Assembly (NCBI RefSeq): GCF_006385875.1
Contig: NZ_VFSU01000019.1
Location: forward strand, 124,001 to 188,000
DNA length: 64,000 bases
Direction: 5' to 3'
Source of the DNA: Sandaracinobacter neustonicus
Lineage (GTDB): Bacteria; Pseudomonadota; Alphaproteobacteria; Sphingomonadales; Sphingomonadaceae
In this document: one piece after another, positions 1 to 7,533 of the stretch
How the letters are laid out: every line of letters starts with the position of its first letter
How positions within the stretch are numbered: position 1 is the stretch's first letter
Made by a program: the position numbers and the translations under genes
Notes under the pieces: model-generated
What the model saw: the letters and a program-made list of their open reading frames with translations, nothing else
Database searches by the model: none
What the model was told of the DNA's origin: nothing

Positions 1-1
1 G

Positions 2-532
2 CGCGCGATGCTGGTGCTCGGCGCCGGTGCGCGCGTCCGTTACTGCAACGCCGCCGCCGAACATATCCTCTCCGGCGGCCACGGCATGCGCCTGCGCGGC
101 GGGCACCTCCTTCTTGCCGGCGCGGCCAGCCAATCCGCATTGCAACGCGCGCTGGACGACATCCTGAACCGCCGGGCCGAAACCCCCTCCAGCTTCGCGG
201 TGCCGCGCCGGGACGCCGCCACGGCGTTCGAATTCCGCCTCAGCCCGCTGCGGCTGAAGGGCGAGGATCTCTGCATCCTCACCATCCTGGACCCGGCCCG
301 CCCGACCACGAACGACTGGCCCATGGTCGCCCGCATGTTCGGCCTCACACCGACCGAACTCGCCCTCGTGCAGGAACTGCACACCGGCCGGTCACTGGCC
401 GACATCGCCGACAGCCGCCACCGCTCCATCGAAACCCTGCGCACGCAATTGAAGGCCATATTCCAGAAAACCGGCTTCAACCGCCAAAGTACCCTGCTGG
501 GCGGCATCGAACGCCTGCTGCGGCAGGGCTGA
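2..532 (+). CDS. LuxR-type HTH transcriptional regulator (5' end outside window)
   Basis: C-terminal part of a DNA-binding regulator. The reading frame is open to the left edge, so the true start is probably upstream; the first in-window ATG is at 8. The first ~100 residues look PAS-like (motif YCNAAAEHIL, then a leucine-rich GMRLRGGHLLL stretch). The last ~65 residues form a LuxR/GerE-type helix-turn-helix (LTPTELALVQELHTGRSLAD, then SIETLRTQLKAIFQKTG). This arrangement is common among orphan LuxR-type regulators of sphingomonads; no autoinducer-binding domain is visible. It lies directly upstream of the PEPxxWA-CTERM gene in the same orientation, with an inverted repeat between them, so it may control that gene (inference). 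Confidence 0.8.
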   Translation, partial: RAMLVLGAGARVRYCNAAAEHILSGGHGMRLRGGHLLLAGAASQSALQRALDDILNRRAETPSSFAVPRRDAATAFEFRLSPLRLKGEDLCILTILDPARPTTNDWPMVARMFGLTPTELALVQELHTGRSLADIADSRHRSIETLRTQLKAIFQKTGFNRQSTLLGGIERLLRQG

Positions 533-543
533 CCGCCCTGAAA

Positions 544-561
544 ATCACCCGGACGGGTGAT
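544..561. promoter_or_regulatory. 18-bp inverted repeat between regulator and surface-protein gene
   Basis: ATCACCC, a four-base GGAC centre, then GGGTGAT: a perfect 7-bp dyad 11 bp after the regulator stop and about 70 bp before the next gene. No T-run follows, so a terminator is unlikely. It may be an operator for the adjacent LuxR-type regulator; this is inference from position only. Confidence 0.4.
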
Positions 562-630
562 GGAATGCCGCATCGCGGCAGATAGTTTTCCCGCGCATCC
601 ATGTGGATGAAACAGCGGGGAAAAAACATC

Positions 631-1914
631 ATGCGTCATTCAATCATGGCGGCGCTATTCGTCAGCGCCGCAATCGCCACACCGGCTGCGGCCGTCACCA
701 TCACCAACCTGTTCAACTTCAGCCCGGCCAGTGGCTACTCTTCGCGTGGCGAACTCGTCGCCGATGCCGCCGGCAACCTCTATGGCACGACGAGATCAGG
801 CGGCGCGAACGGAGTTGGCACCCTGTTCCGCCTTGGAACGGATGGCGTCTATTCCGTGTTGCACAACTTCAGCAGCGCGAGTGGAGGCGTTGCCGAAGCC
901 GGGCTGACCATCGACGCCGCCGGCAATCTCTATGGCACGACCTCTGCAGGCGGCGCCAACGGCTTGGGCACCGTGTTCCGGGTTGGAACGGATGGTTACT
1001 CTGTGCTGCACGATTTCGACTCGGCTGGCGGAGGCAATCCTCGAGGTGGGGTCATCCTCGATTCGTCGGGCAACCTCTATGGAACGGCATATAATTACGG
1101 AGCAGCCAACCGGGGAACAATCTACAAGATCAGCACGGACGGCGATTACACCGTTCTGCACAATTTCACGGCGCTGCAAACCGGATACCATCCGCAAGCC
1201 GGCCTGACGTTGGGCGCGGACGGCTATCTCTATGGCACAGCGAGCGGCGGCATTCCTGCGGTCCAGGCCGGAACCATCTTCAAGCTGGCCACCGATGGCA
1301 GCGACTACACCCTGCTGCACAGCTTCGGGATCTCCGGGGACGGCAGATACCCGCAAATGGAGATGATCGCAGACGCTGCGGGCAATATGTACGGAACGAC
1401 GAATCAGGGCGGTGGGAGCGGATATAACAGTATCGGCACCATTTTCCGTATTGGAACGGACGGCGAATATTCCGTGATCCATACCTTCGTCGGCGAAACC
1501 AACGGATCTTACCCCGTTGGCAACCTGCTTCTGGATGCCGCCGGCAACCTGTATGGCACAACCACCTCAGGCGGAATCAACCAGAATGGCACAGTGTTCC
1601 GGCTGAGCGCGGACGGCGATTATTCGGTGCTGTATAAATTCGCGACCTATGGGGGGTACGGCAGAAGCCCCTATGCCGGCTTGTTGGCGGATGCGGAAGG
1701 CAATCTCTATGGATCGACTTCCAGCTCGGACGGATCAAATCTCTACGGCTCCATCTTCAAATTAAGCGACGTGGGCTATGTGCTCCCTGCCGTCACCCCG
1801 CCCCCCGTGGGCGGCATTCCGGAACCCGCCACCTGGGCCATGCTGATCGTCGGCTTCGGGCTGGTGGGTGTATCCGCACGCCGGCGTGCGCGCATCATGA
1901 GCATCGGAAATTAA
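631..1914 (+). CDS. GloVer-repeat protein with PEPxxWA-CTERM sorting signal
   Basis: Exported, probably surface-attached protein of about 427 residues. A signal peptide opens the protein (MRHSIMAALFVSAAIATPAA). About seven repeats of ~55 residues follow, each with a GNLYGTT-type turn and a G-T-hydrophobic-F-R/K-L/I-x-T-D-G-x-Y-S-V-L-H-x-F core, the GloVer tandem-repeat pattern, probably beta-propeller-like. The C-terminus has the tripartite sorting signal: IPEPATWAM, a hydrophobic segment, then RRRAR. The start at 631 was chosen over in-frame ATGs at 601 and 607 because GGGGA lies 9 bases upstream and the signal peptide begins there. Sorting would need an exosortase, which is not in this window. 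The binding target is unknown. Confidence 0.85.
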   Translation: MRHSIMAALFVSAAIATPAAAVTITNLFNFSPASGYSSRGELVADAAGNLYGTTRSGGANGVGTLFRLGTDGVYSVLHNFSSASGGVAEAGLTIDAAGNLYGTTSAGGANGLGTVFRVGTDGYSVLHDFDSAGGGNPRGGVILDSSGNLYGTAYNYGAANRGTIYKISTDGDYTVLHNFTALQTGYHPQAGLTLGADGYLYGTASGGIPAVQAGTIFKLATDGSDYTLLHSFGISGDGRYPQMEMIADAAGNMYGTTNQGGGSGYNSIGTIFRIGTDGEYSVIHTFVGETNGSYPVGNLLLDAAGNLYGTTTSGGINQNGTVFRLSADGDYSVLYKFATYGGYGRSPYAGLLADAEGNLYGSTSSSDGSNLYGSIFKLSDVGYVLPAVTPPPVGGIPEPATWAMLIVGFGLVGVSARRRARIMSIGN

Positions 1915-1920
1915 ACAGTT

Positions 1921-1979
1921 CAGGCGCGATGCCCGGATGTTGCCGGGCGCCTGCCGGGCGGGGGACTTCCCCGCCCGGC
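1921..1979. terminator. Tandem GC hairpins after the PEPxxWA gene
   Basis: Two adjacent hairpins start 6 bp after the stop codon. The first pairs 1921-1927 with 1947-1953. The second is a perfect 11-bp stem (1953-1963 with 1969-1979) around GACTT. No T-tract follows, so any termination would be weak or Rho-assisted. The 337-bp spacer 1915-2251 lies between convergent genes and contains no convincing gene: it holds these hairpins, a parS-like site and a second hairpin cluster. Confidence 0.45.
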
Positions 1980-2053
1980 GAAATTCCGTGGAACATGTCC
2001 AACAAATCCAACAGCTCCTACCCGCAACGCGTTGAAATCAAAGTGTAGGACAA

Positions 2054-2069
2054 TGTTCCACGTGGAACA
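2054..2069. promoter_or_regulatory. parS: parS-like centromere site (ParB binding)
   Basis: TGTTCCACGTGGAACA is a perfect 16-bp palindrome identical to the well-known chromosomal parS core GTTCCACGTGGAAC (the Pseudomonas form of the conserved GTTTCACGTGAAAC family). ParB binds such sites and loads SMC for origin segregation. It lies in an intergenic spacer between convergent genes, as expected for a site bound by spreading ParB. If real, the window is probably in the origin-proximal part of the chromosome. A degenerate half-site (TTCCGTGGAACA) lies about 60 bp to the left. Confidence 0.8.
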
Positions 2070-2099
2070 ACCAATGTGGTTATAGCGGAGAGGAGCGGC

Positions 2100-2250
2100 C
2101 GGCGGCATAGCCGCCGAGTCCGCTTTGCCAATGGGGAAGAGATAGAAGGATTGCGGGCAAAGCCCGCTCGTCGGACGGGTTCGTGGGCAGTCGCCCACGC
2201 CCCGCCGTCCGGGCCTGCGGCGAGTCTGCCGGTCAGCGCTGCGCGCTGAC
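2100..2250. repeat. Cluster of short hairpins next to the ppk2 3' end
   Basis: Four hairpins in a row: 2100-2116 (CGGCGGC ATA GCCGCCG), 2153-2167 (GCGGGC AAA GCCCGC), 2172-2211 (outer stem CGGACGG/CCGTCCG enclosing CGTGGGC/GCCCACG) and 2232-2250 (GTCAGCGC TGC GCGCTGAC). The last one ends one base before the ppk2 stop codon on the opposite strand. They probably act in transcript-end formation or stability for ppk2; none has a T-tract. Confidence 0.45.
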
Positions 2251-2251
2251 G

Positions 2252-3049
2252 TCAGCCGCCTTCGGCCGGCTCCAGCGTGCAGCCCAGTTCCCGTTCGGCC
2301 AGCTTCTTCATCTCCACCGTCAGCGGCGGGTCGGTCAGGTCCACGCCGTCCGCCAGCGCGTCCGCGATGATCCGCAGCCCCTCGATCCGCGCCGCCTTCT
2401 TGTGGTTGGCGCCAATGATGTGCCAGCGCGCATGTTCGGTGTCCGTGCGCTCGAACATCTCTTCATAGGCGTCCACATAGGCCCGGCGCTGCGCACGGTT
2501 GCGGAAATCCTCCGCCGTCACCTTCCAGCGCTTCCAAGGCCGTTCCAGCCGGTCGATCAGCCGCTCGTCCTGCTCGTCCTGGCTGATGTGCAGGAACAGC
2601 TTCACGATCCGCGTGCCATAGGTCACCAACGTCGATTCAAAGGCGTTGATCTCGCCATAGGCCCGGCCCCAGTCCTCGGCCGAAGCAAAGCCTTCCACCC
2701 GCTCCACCGCCACCCGGCCATACCAGCTGCGGTCGAACACGGTCCAATTGCCCTTTTCCGGCAGATGCGCCCAAAAGCGGGTCAGATAATGCTGCTTGCG
2801 CTCATGCTCGTCGGGGGCCGCAACGGGCACCACCTTCAGGAAGCGCGGATCCATTTCCGCCGTCAACCGCTTGATCAGGCCGCCCTTCCCGGCCGCGTCC
2901 CAGCCTTCCAGCAGGATGATCGCCGCCCGCTGCTGCCGGTGATAGGCGATCAGGATTTCCAGCAGCCGCAGCTGAAGTTTCTTCTCGATCTCCGCATAAT
3001 CGTCGGGGCTGCGCCGATGCTCAACCTTGTCCAGCCGCCCCTTCGCCAT
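2252..3049 (-). CDS. ppk2: Polyphosphate kinase 2 family protein
   Basis: Cytosolic PPK2-family phosphotransferase, 265 residues, the usual length for a single-domain member. These enzymes transfer phosphate between polyphosphate and nucleotides. The Walker A motif GWDAAGKGG is at residues 49-57 and the Walker B/lid-type segment FDRSWYGRVAVERVEGF follows, both diagnostic of the family. Nucleotide preference (AMP, ADP or GDP) cannot be read from the sequence. Its ATG is one base beyond the def stop codon, so recR-def-ppk2 is very likely one transcript. Hairpins lie just past its stop. Confidence 0.9.
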   Translation of the reverse strand: MAKGRLDKVEHRRSPDDYAEIEKKLQLRLLEILIAYHRQQRAAIILLEGWDAAGKGGLIKRLTAEMDPRFLKVVPVAAPDEHERKQHYLTRFWAHLPEKGNWTVFDRSWYGRVAVERVEGFASAEDWGRAYGEINAFESTLVTYGTRIVKLFLHISQDEQDERLIDRLERPWKRWKVTAEDFRNRAQRRAYVDAYEEMFERTDTEHARWHIIGANHKKAARIEGLRIIADALADGVDLTDPPLTVEMKKLAERELGCTLEPAEGG

Positions 3050-3050
3050 G

Positions 3051-3599
3051 TCAGGCGGCTGCCTTCTTCGCGGGCTTCTCTTTCCGCGCCTTGTCCAGCT
3101 TTTTCAACACCATGTCCCGCTTCAGGCGGGAGAGATGGTCGATGAACAAAATGCCTTCCAGATGGTCCATCTCATGCTGCAAACAGGTCGCCGTCAGCTC
3201 GTCCAGCACCTCGTCATGCGCCGCGCCGGTCTCGTCCAGCCATGTGGCGCGGATCGTCGCGGGCCGCTCCACATCCGCATATTGGCCGGGAACAGACAGG
3301 CAGCCTTCGTTGTAGACGCTATAATCCTCGCTTGGATCGAACAGTTCCGGGTTGATGAACACGCGCGGATTGGGCGTGCCCTTGCCCTCCTCATCCTCCG
3401 GCCCGTCGCCCAGATCCATCACCAGCAGCCGGATCGGCACATCCACCTGCGCGGCGGCCAGCCCGATGCCTGGGGCGTCATACATGGTTTCGAACATGTC
3501 GACGATCAGCGCGCGAATGTCCTCCGTGATTTCAACCACAGGTTCGGAGATGCGCCGCAGGCGCGGATCGGGCACTTCAAGAATGGGCAGAATGGCCAT
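3051..3599 (-). CDS. def: Peptide deformylase
   Basis: Removes the formyl group from the N-terminal methionine of new proteins, using a catalytic metal, usually Fe2+. All three family motifs are present: GIGLAAAQ (residues 44-51), EGCLSVPG (98-105, Cys100 a metal ligand) and QHEMDHLEG (141-149, the HExxH helix). Length of 182 residues is normal. A Lys/Ala-rich tail ends the protein. It is 31 bp downstream of recR and is separated only by recR from fmt, the gene that adds the formyl group, which diverges on the other strand. Confidence 0.97.
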   Translation of the reverse strand: MAILPILEVPDPRLRRISEPVVEITEDIRALIVDMFETMYDAPGIGLAAAQVDVPIRLLVMDLGDGPEDEEGKGTPNPRVFINPELFDPSEDYSVYNEGCLSVPGQYADVERPATIRATWLDETGAAHDEVLDELTATCLQHEMDHLEGILFIDHLSRLKRDMVLKKLDKARKEKPAKKAAA

Positions 3600-3630
3600 C
3601 CACCCTAGCTAGGAAAGGGGGGCCGCCCGG

Positions 3631-4227
3631 TCAAGCCAGAGGTCTGCGCAACCGCAATGCCTGCGCCAGCGTGCCTTCATCCAGATAATCCAGTTCACCG
3701 CCCACCGGCACACCATGCGCCAGCTGCGTCACCTTCGCCCCCAGCCCCTCCAGCGCTTCCGCCACGAAATGCGCCGTGGTCTGCCCCTCCAGCGTGGCGT
3801 TCATCGCCAGCACCACCTCCGTGATCGGCGGATCGCCCGCCACCCGCGCCTGCAGTTGGGCGATGGAGAGATCATCAGGCCCCACCCCGTCCAGCGCAGA
3901 GAGCATGCCGCCAAGCACATGATAACGCCCGGCAAACAAGCGCCCGCGTTCCAGCGCCCACAGGTCCGCCACATCGGCCACCACACACAGCAGGGCGGGA
4001 TCGCGCTTTGGATCGGTGCAGATGCGGCACGGGTTGCGCGTGTCCAGATTGCCGCAAATATCGCAGGCAGACAGCGCCGCATCCACCCGTTGCAGCGCAG
4101 CCAGCAGCGGCTGCAACTGAGTTTCCCGGTTTTTCATCAGCTGCAGCACCACGCGCCGAGCCGATCGCGGCCCCAAACCGGGAAGCCGCGCCACCAGTGC
4201 CATCAGTTGCTGCAAAGCGTCGTCCAT
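3631..4227 (-). CDS. recR: Recombination mediator RecR
   Basis: Works with RecF and RecO to load RecA on gapped DNA. The 198-residue length is standard. A helix-hairpin-helix region ([15 protein letters not shown]) is followed by a four-cysteine zinc finger (Cys55, 58, 67, 70) and a Toprim domain ([16 protein letters not shown]). The reading frame is open far upstream, but conserved RecR sequence begins at the ATG at 4227. That ATG is only 15 bp from the divergent fmt start, so the promoters must overlap or lie inside the opposite gene. Confidence 0.96.
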   Translation of the reverse strand: MDDALQQLMALVARLPGLGPRSARRVVLQLMKNRETQLQPLLAALQRVDAALSACDICGNLDTRNPCRICTDPKRDPALLCVVADVADLWALERGRLFAGRYHVLGGMLSALDGVGPDDLSIAQLQARVAGDPPITEVVLAMNATLEGQTTAHFVAEALEGLGAKVTQLAHGVPVGGELDYLDEGTLAQALRLRRPLA

Positions 4228-4242
4228 TCTATCGGCTGTGCC

Positions 4243-5163
4243 ATGCGAATTGCCTTCATGGGAACCCCGGATTTCGCGGCCACCGCGCTGAATGCTCTGG
4301 TTCAGGCCGGGCATCAGGTCGCCGCCGTCTATACCCAGCCGCCGCGCCCGGCGAACCGCGGACGGCTGACGCCCTCTGCCGTGCAGTTGCGCGCCGAAGC
4401 GCTGGGGCTCAACGTGCGCACGCCCGCCAGCTTGAAGGGGGAGGCGGAACAGGCGGCGTTCGCCGCGCTCGATCTCGATTACGCGGTGGTCGCCGCCTAT
4501 GGGCTGCTGCTGCCCAAGGCCGTGCTGGAGGCGCCGCGCCACGGCTGCCTGAACATCCACGCCTCGCTGCTGCCGCGCTGGCGCGGGGCCGCACCGATCC
4601 AGCGGGCGATTCTGGCCGGGGATTCGGAAACCGGAGTCGCCATCATGCAGATGGAGCGCGGGCTGGATACTGGCCCCGTCCGGCTGGAGGGGCGGATGCC
4701 GATAGGTCGCGAAACCACCGGAGAGTTGACCGTTGCGCTGGCGGAAATGGGCGCGCGACTGATGCTGGAGGTGTTGGCAGACCTGCCCGGCCATCCGCCG
4801 GTTCCGCAGCCGGAACAGGGTGTTACCTATGCCCACAAGATCGACAAGGCGGAAAGCCGGATCGACTGGAGCCTGCCCGCGCGACAGATCGACCGGCTGG
4901 TGCGGGCGATGCAGCCCAGCCCCGGCGCATGGTTCGACAGCGGCGGCAGCCGGGTGAAGCTGATCGCCGCCGAACCAGCACCCGGCGGCGGCGCGCCCGG
5001 AACGCTGATCGGCGACAGTGTGGCCGCCACCGGCGGCGGGGGCATGGCCGCCACCGGCGACGGCGCGCTGCGGCTGCTGACCGTTCAGCCCGAAGGCAAG
5101 CCGCGCATGGCCGCCGCCGACTGGCTGCGCGGCCGCCGCCTGCAACCCGGCGAGCCGCTTTGA
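4243..5163 (+). CDS. fmt: Methionyl-tRNA formyltransferase
   Basis: Formylates initiator Met-tRNA with 10-formyltetrahydrofolate. At 306 residues it has the usual two domains. The formyl-transfer fold contains the catalytic set Asn104, His106 and Asp142 in [20 protein letters not shown] and RGLDTGP; the C-terminal OB-like domain starts near residue 205. The frame is open upstream, but family sequence begins at [11 protein letters not shown]. No Shine-Dalgarno fits within the 15 bp to the divergent recR start, so a leaderless mRNA or a signal inside recR is possible. Its stop overlaps the truA start by 4 bp. Confidence 0.96.
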   Translation: MRIAFMGTPDFAATALNALVQAGHQVAAVYTQPPRPANRGRLTPSAVQLRAEALGLNVRTPASLKGEAEQAAFAALDLDYAVVAAYGLLLPKAVLEAPRHGCLNIHASLLPRWRGAAPIQRAILAGDSETGVAIMQMERGLDTGPVRLEGRMPIGRETTGELTVALAEMGARLMLEVLADLPGHPPVPQPEQGVTYAHKIDKAESRIDWSLPARQIDRLVRAMQPSPGAWFDSGGSRVKLIAAEPAPGGGAPGTLIGDSVAATGGGGMAATGDGALRLLTVQPEGKPRMAAADWLRGRRLQPGEPL

Positions 5164-5921
5164 GCCGCCGAATCCGCTTCACGCTGGAATGGGACGGCAG
5201 GCCCTACATGGGCTGGCAGCGGCAGCCGCACGGGCCTTCGGTGCAGCAGGCTGTGGAAACGGCGCTGGCCGAGATCACCGGTGAGCAGGCCGTGGTGCAT
5301 GCCGCAGGCCGCACCGATACGGGCGTGCATGCCAGCGGCATGGTGGCGCATGCGGAACTGCAATCGGAGCTGGCCCCGTTCCGGCTGATGGAGGGGGTGA
5401 ACGCGCGGCTGAAACTGGCGGGCCAGCCCGTCGCGGTGCTGGCAGCGGAGAACGCCGGGCCGGACTTCCATGCGCGCTTTTCCTGCACCGGTCGCGCTTA
5501 TGAATATCGGCTGCTCTGCCGCCGCGCGCCGCTCACATGGAACAGCGGGCTGGTCTGGCGGCGGCCCAACCGCTTCGACATCGACGCCATGAACGAAGCC
5601 GCGCGGCATCTGCTGGGGCAACATGATTTCACCACCTTCCGCCACGTGCATTGCCAGGCACAAAGCCCGGTGAAAACGCTGGACCGGCTGTGGGTAGAGG
5701 AGGATGGCGAAGCCGTGACGGTGCATGCCGCCGCGCGATCCTTCCTGCACCACCAGGTGCGCTCGATGGTCGGCTCTCTGGTGCTGGTGGGAGAGGGGCG
5801 CTGGCGGCCTTCGGACGTCGCCGAAGCGCTGGCGGCGCGGAACCGGGCTGCCCTGCGACTGAACGCCCCGCCAGACGGTTTGTGGTTCGTTCGGGCCGAA
5901 TATAGGCAACCGTCGGAATAA
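5160..5921 (+). CDS. truA: tRNA pseudouridine(38-40) synthase TruA
   Basis: Isomerises uridines 38-40 in the tRNA anticodon arm. The 253-residue length fits the family. Catalytic Asp53 sits in [13 protein letters not shown], and later family segments are present ([33 protein letters not shown]). The start is a TTG at 5160 inside a TTGA overlap with the fmt stop, showing translational coupling. The first ATG downstream would remove conserved N-terminal sequence ([15 protein letters not shown]), so TTG is preferred. Confidence 0.95.
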   Translation: MSRRIRFTLEWDGRPYMGWQRQPHGPSVQQAVETALAEITGEQAVVHAAGRTDTGVHASGMVAHAELQSELAPFRLMEGVNARLKLAGQPVAVLAAENAGPDFHARFSCTGRAYEYRLLCRRAPLTWNSGLVWRRPNRFDIDAMNEAARHLLGQHDFTTFRHVHCQAQSPVKTLDRLWVEEDGEAVTVHAAARSFLHHQVRSMVGSLVLVGEGRWRPSDVAEALAARNRAALRLNAPPDGLWFVRAEYRQPSE

Positions 5922-5977
5922 TTTACATAATCTTGGCCAAAGACTCCATAACCCCTTGATATCATGAATGGCGGCGG

Positions 5978-6005
5978 TTGGCATATTCCTTGCATATTCT
6001 ATAGC
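5978..6005 (+). promoter_or_regulatory. Sigma70-like promoter for the small membrane protein
   Basis: TTGGCA at 5978-5983, a 16-bp spacer, then TATAGC at 6000-6005, 36 bp before the proposed ATG at 6042. The surrounding DNA is AT-rich compared with the rest of the window. The same TATAGC hexamer appears in the candidate rpsM promoter. Confidence 0.45.
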
Positions 6006-6041
6006 GGAAGTCGCGTTAACTATTTGAAGCAGACCGCGAGC

Positions 6042-6212
6042 ATGAATGGTATGGAAGAACGGCCCAAATCCGGATTTCGAGGTGCCGTCCTCGTGTGGAT
6101 CGTCGGGCTGACGCTCGGGGTTGCGGCAGGGGCTGCCACGGCGATGCTGCTGATGCCTTCCAACGGGTCACGCAACAGCTTGCAATCCGCTATCGCCGAC
6201 CGATTCCGCTGA
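6042..6212 (+). CDS. Small single-pass membrane protein, function unknown
   Basis: About 56 residues beginning MNGMEERPKSGFRG, then one hydrophobic segment rich in Gly and Ala (VLVWIVGLTLGVAAGAATAM) and a short polar tail. Not recognised as a known family; the Gly/Ala-zipper character resembles YtxH-like envelope proteins only in a general way. An upstream in-frame ATG at 5964 would add 26 unlikely residues and overlap the promoter-like sequence, so 6042 is preferred. Support for a real gene is the promoter and the membrane segment; the ribosome-binding site is weak. Confidence 0.5.
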   Translation: MNGMEERPKSGFRGAVLVWIVGLTLGVAAGAATAMLLMPSNGSRNSLQSAIADRFR

Positions 6213-6234
6213 CGCCGAAGCCGGTTGAGACCCG

Positions 6235-6338
6235 TCAGATCAGCCGCTCTAGCGGCAGTCTCAGATCAGCCGCTCCAGCGGCGGTGTCAGATCAGCCGCT
6301 CCAGCGGCGGTGTCAGATCAGCCGCTCCAGCGGCGGGG
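6235..6338. repeat. Four tandem 26-bp repeats at the decarboxylase 3' end
   Basis: Four copies begin at 6235, 6261, 6287 and 6313, exactly 26 bp apart. Each starts TCAGATCAGCCGCTCCAGCG (first copy with one or two changes) and contains the small palindrome CCGCTCCAGCGG. The fourth copy is the end of the decarboxylase gene (stop codon at 6313-6315), so the array looks like repeated duplication of that gene's last codons. There are no variable spacers. Confidence 0.9.
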
Positions 6339-7533
6339 GATGCCCCAGAAACGCCTCCGGGCTGGCGGAGCGGCCATAGGCCCCGGCCATGAAAACTGCC
6401 ACCAGATCGCCCACCCGGCTTTCCGGGAATTGCGCCTTCTCGGCCAGCCGATCCAGCGGCGTGCACAGGCATCCCACCACCGAAACCGGCCCGCGTGCAC
6501 TGCTATCGCGGCTGGCGTTCACCACCGGATAGTTGCGGCGGATCACCGTGCCGAAATTGCCGGTGGCGGCCAGTTGATGGTGCAGGCCGCCGTCCGTCAC
6601 CAGAAATATCTCTCCACCAGACTGCTTGATATCGGTGATGCGGCACAGGTAAACGCCCGCCTCCGCCACCAGCCAGCGGCCCAGTTCCAGCGCGAACCGG
6701 CTGCCCGCCAGCACCGGAGGGCGTTCGGCAAGGATCTCCGCCAGCCCGGCCCCCAGCGCGCCGAGGTCCAGTTCCGTATCTCCGGGGAAATAGGGCACAC
6801 CGAAGCCGCCGCCCAGATTGATCAGCGGGGCCTGCAACCCGGCCTCCGCCAGCAGCTGAGCCGACAGGGCGACGGACTGGCGCTGCGATTGCAGGATCGC
6901 CTCCACCGAGAGATTCTGCGATCCGGCGAACAGGTGCAGCCCGCGAAATTCGAACGGGGCCTCTGCCATCCGCGTCAGCAGCGGCCCGGCATCCGCCGCA
7001 TCCACGCCGAACGGGCTGGCCGCGCCGCCCATCTTCATGCCCGAGCCTTTGAGCGCAAAGGGCGGATTCACGCGCAACGCCACCCGTGCCGGGCGCGCCA
7101 GCCGCCCGGCGATCGCCGCCAGCCGTTCCAGTTCGCCCGCCGATTCCACGTTCAGCGTCACGCCCGTCCGCACGGCGGCTTCCAGTTCCCGGTCCCGCTT
7201 ACCCGGCCCGGCGAAGCTGACATGCGCCGCTGTCATGCCCGCCGCCAGCGCCTTGTCCATCTCCCCCGCAGACGCGACATCGAAGCCGTCCACAAGGCCC
7301 GCCATATGCGCCAGCAGCGGCGGATAGGGATTGGCCTTCACGGCATAATGCAGCCCAAGTTCGGGCGGCAGGGTGGCGCGGAACGCCTGCACCCGCGCCG
7401 TCAGCAGCGCACCATCATAGAGGAACAGCGGCGTGTCGCCGGCTTGCCTCACCCAGTCCCCGGCGCTGCGGCCCGCCACAAGCAACTGCCCGGCCTCGTC
7501 GCGCCCGAACCCCGCGGGCAGGCGATCTGTCAT
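6313..7533 (-). CDS. PLP-dependent decarboxylase, exosortase A system type
   Basis: Fold-type III pyridoxal-phosphate decarboxylase of 406 residues, related to diaminopimelate and ornithine decarboxylases. The PLP-binding lysine is Lys66 in HYAVKANPYPP. The phosphate-binding glycine loop is LGGGFGVPYF, and the C-terminal active-site cysteine region is VGCLCTPLD. The closest family is, from recognition, the decarboxylase found with exosortase A/exopolysaccharide loci (TIGR03099 type), an assignment strengthened by the partner ligase directly upstream, with which it shares an ATGA overlap. Lysine biosynthesis (lysA) is the alternative, less likely in this context. Confidence 0.82.
   Translation of the reverse strand: MTDRLPAGFGRDEAGQLLVAGRSAGDWVRQAGDTPLFLYDGALLTARVQAFRATLPPELGLHYAVKANPYPPLLAHMAGLVDGFDVASAGEMDKALAAGMTAAHVSFAGPGKRDRELEAAVRTGVTLNVESAGELERLAAIAGRLARPARVALRVNPPFALKGSGMKMGGAASPFGVDAADAGPLLTRMAEAPFEFRGLHLFAGSQNLSVEAILQSQRQSVALSAQLLAEAGLQAPLINLGGGFGVPYFPGDTELDLGALGAGLAEILAERPPVLAGSRFALELGRWLVAEAGVYLCRITDIKQSGGEIFLVTDGGLHHQLAATGNFGTVIRRNYPVVNASRDSSARGPVSVVGCLCTPLDRLAEKAQFPESRVGDLVAVFMAGAYGRSASPEAFLGHPPPLERLI

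Noticed and set aside
1984-1995. Second parS site
   Set aside because: TTCCGTGGAACA lacks the central AC and is not palindromic; at most a degenerate half-site.
1920-2198. 92-residue open frame on the minus strand
   Set aside because: It runs through hairpins and the parS-like site, has no family resemblance or ribosome-binding site, and its composition is of non-coding type.
4228-5145. Long N-terminal extension of recR on the minus strand
   Set aside because: It lies antisense to fmt and has no RecR similarity; conserved RecR starts at 4227.
6235-6338. CRISPR array
   Set aside because: The four repeats are directly adjacent with no spacers and duplicate a gene end.
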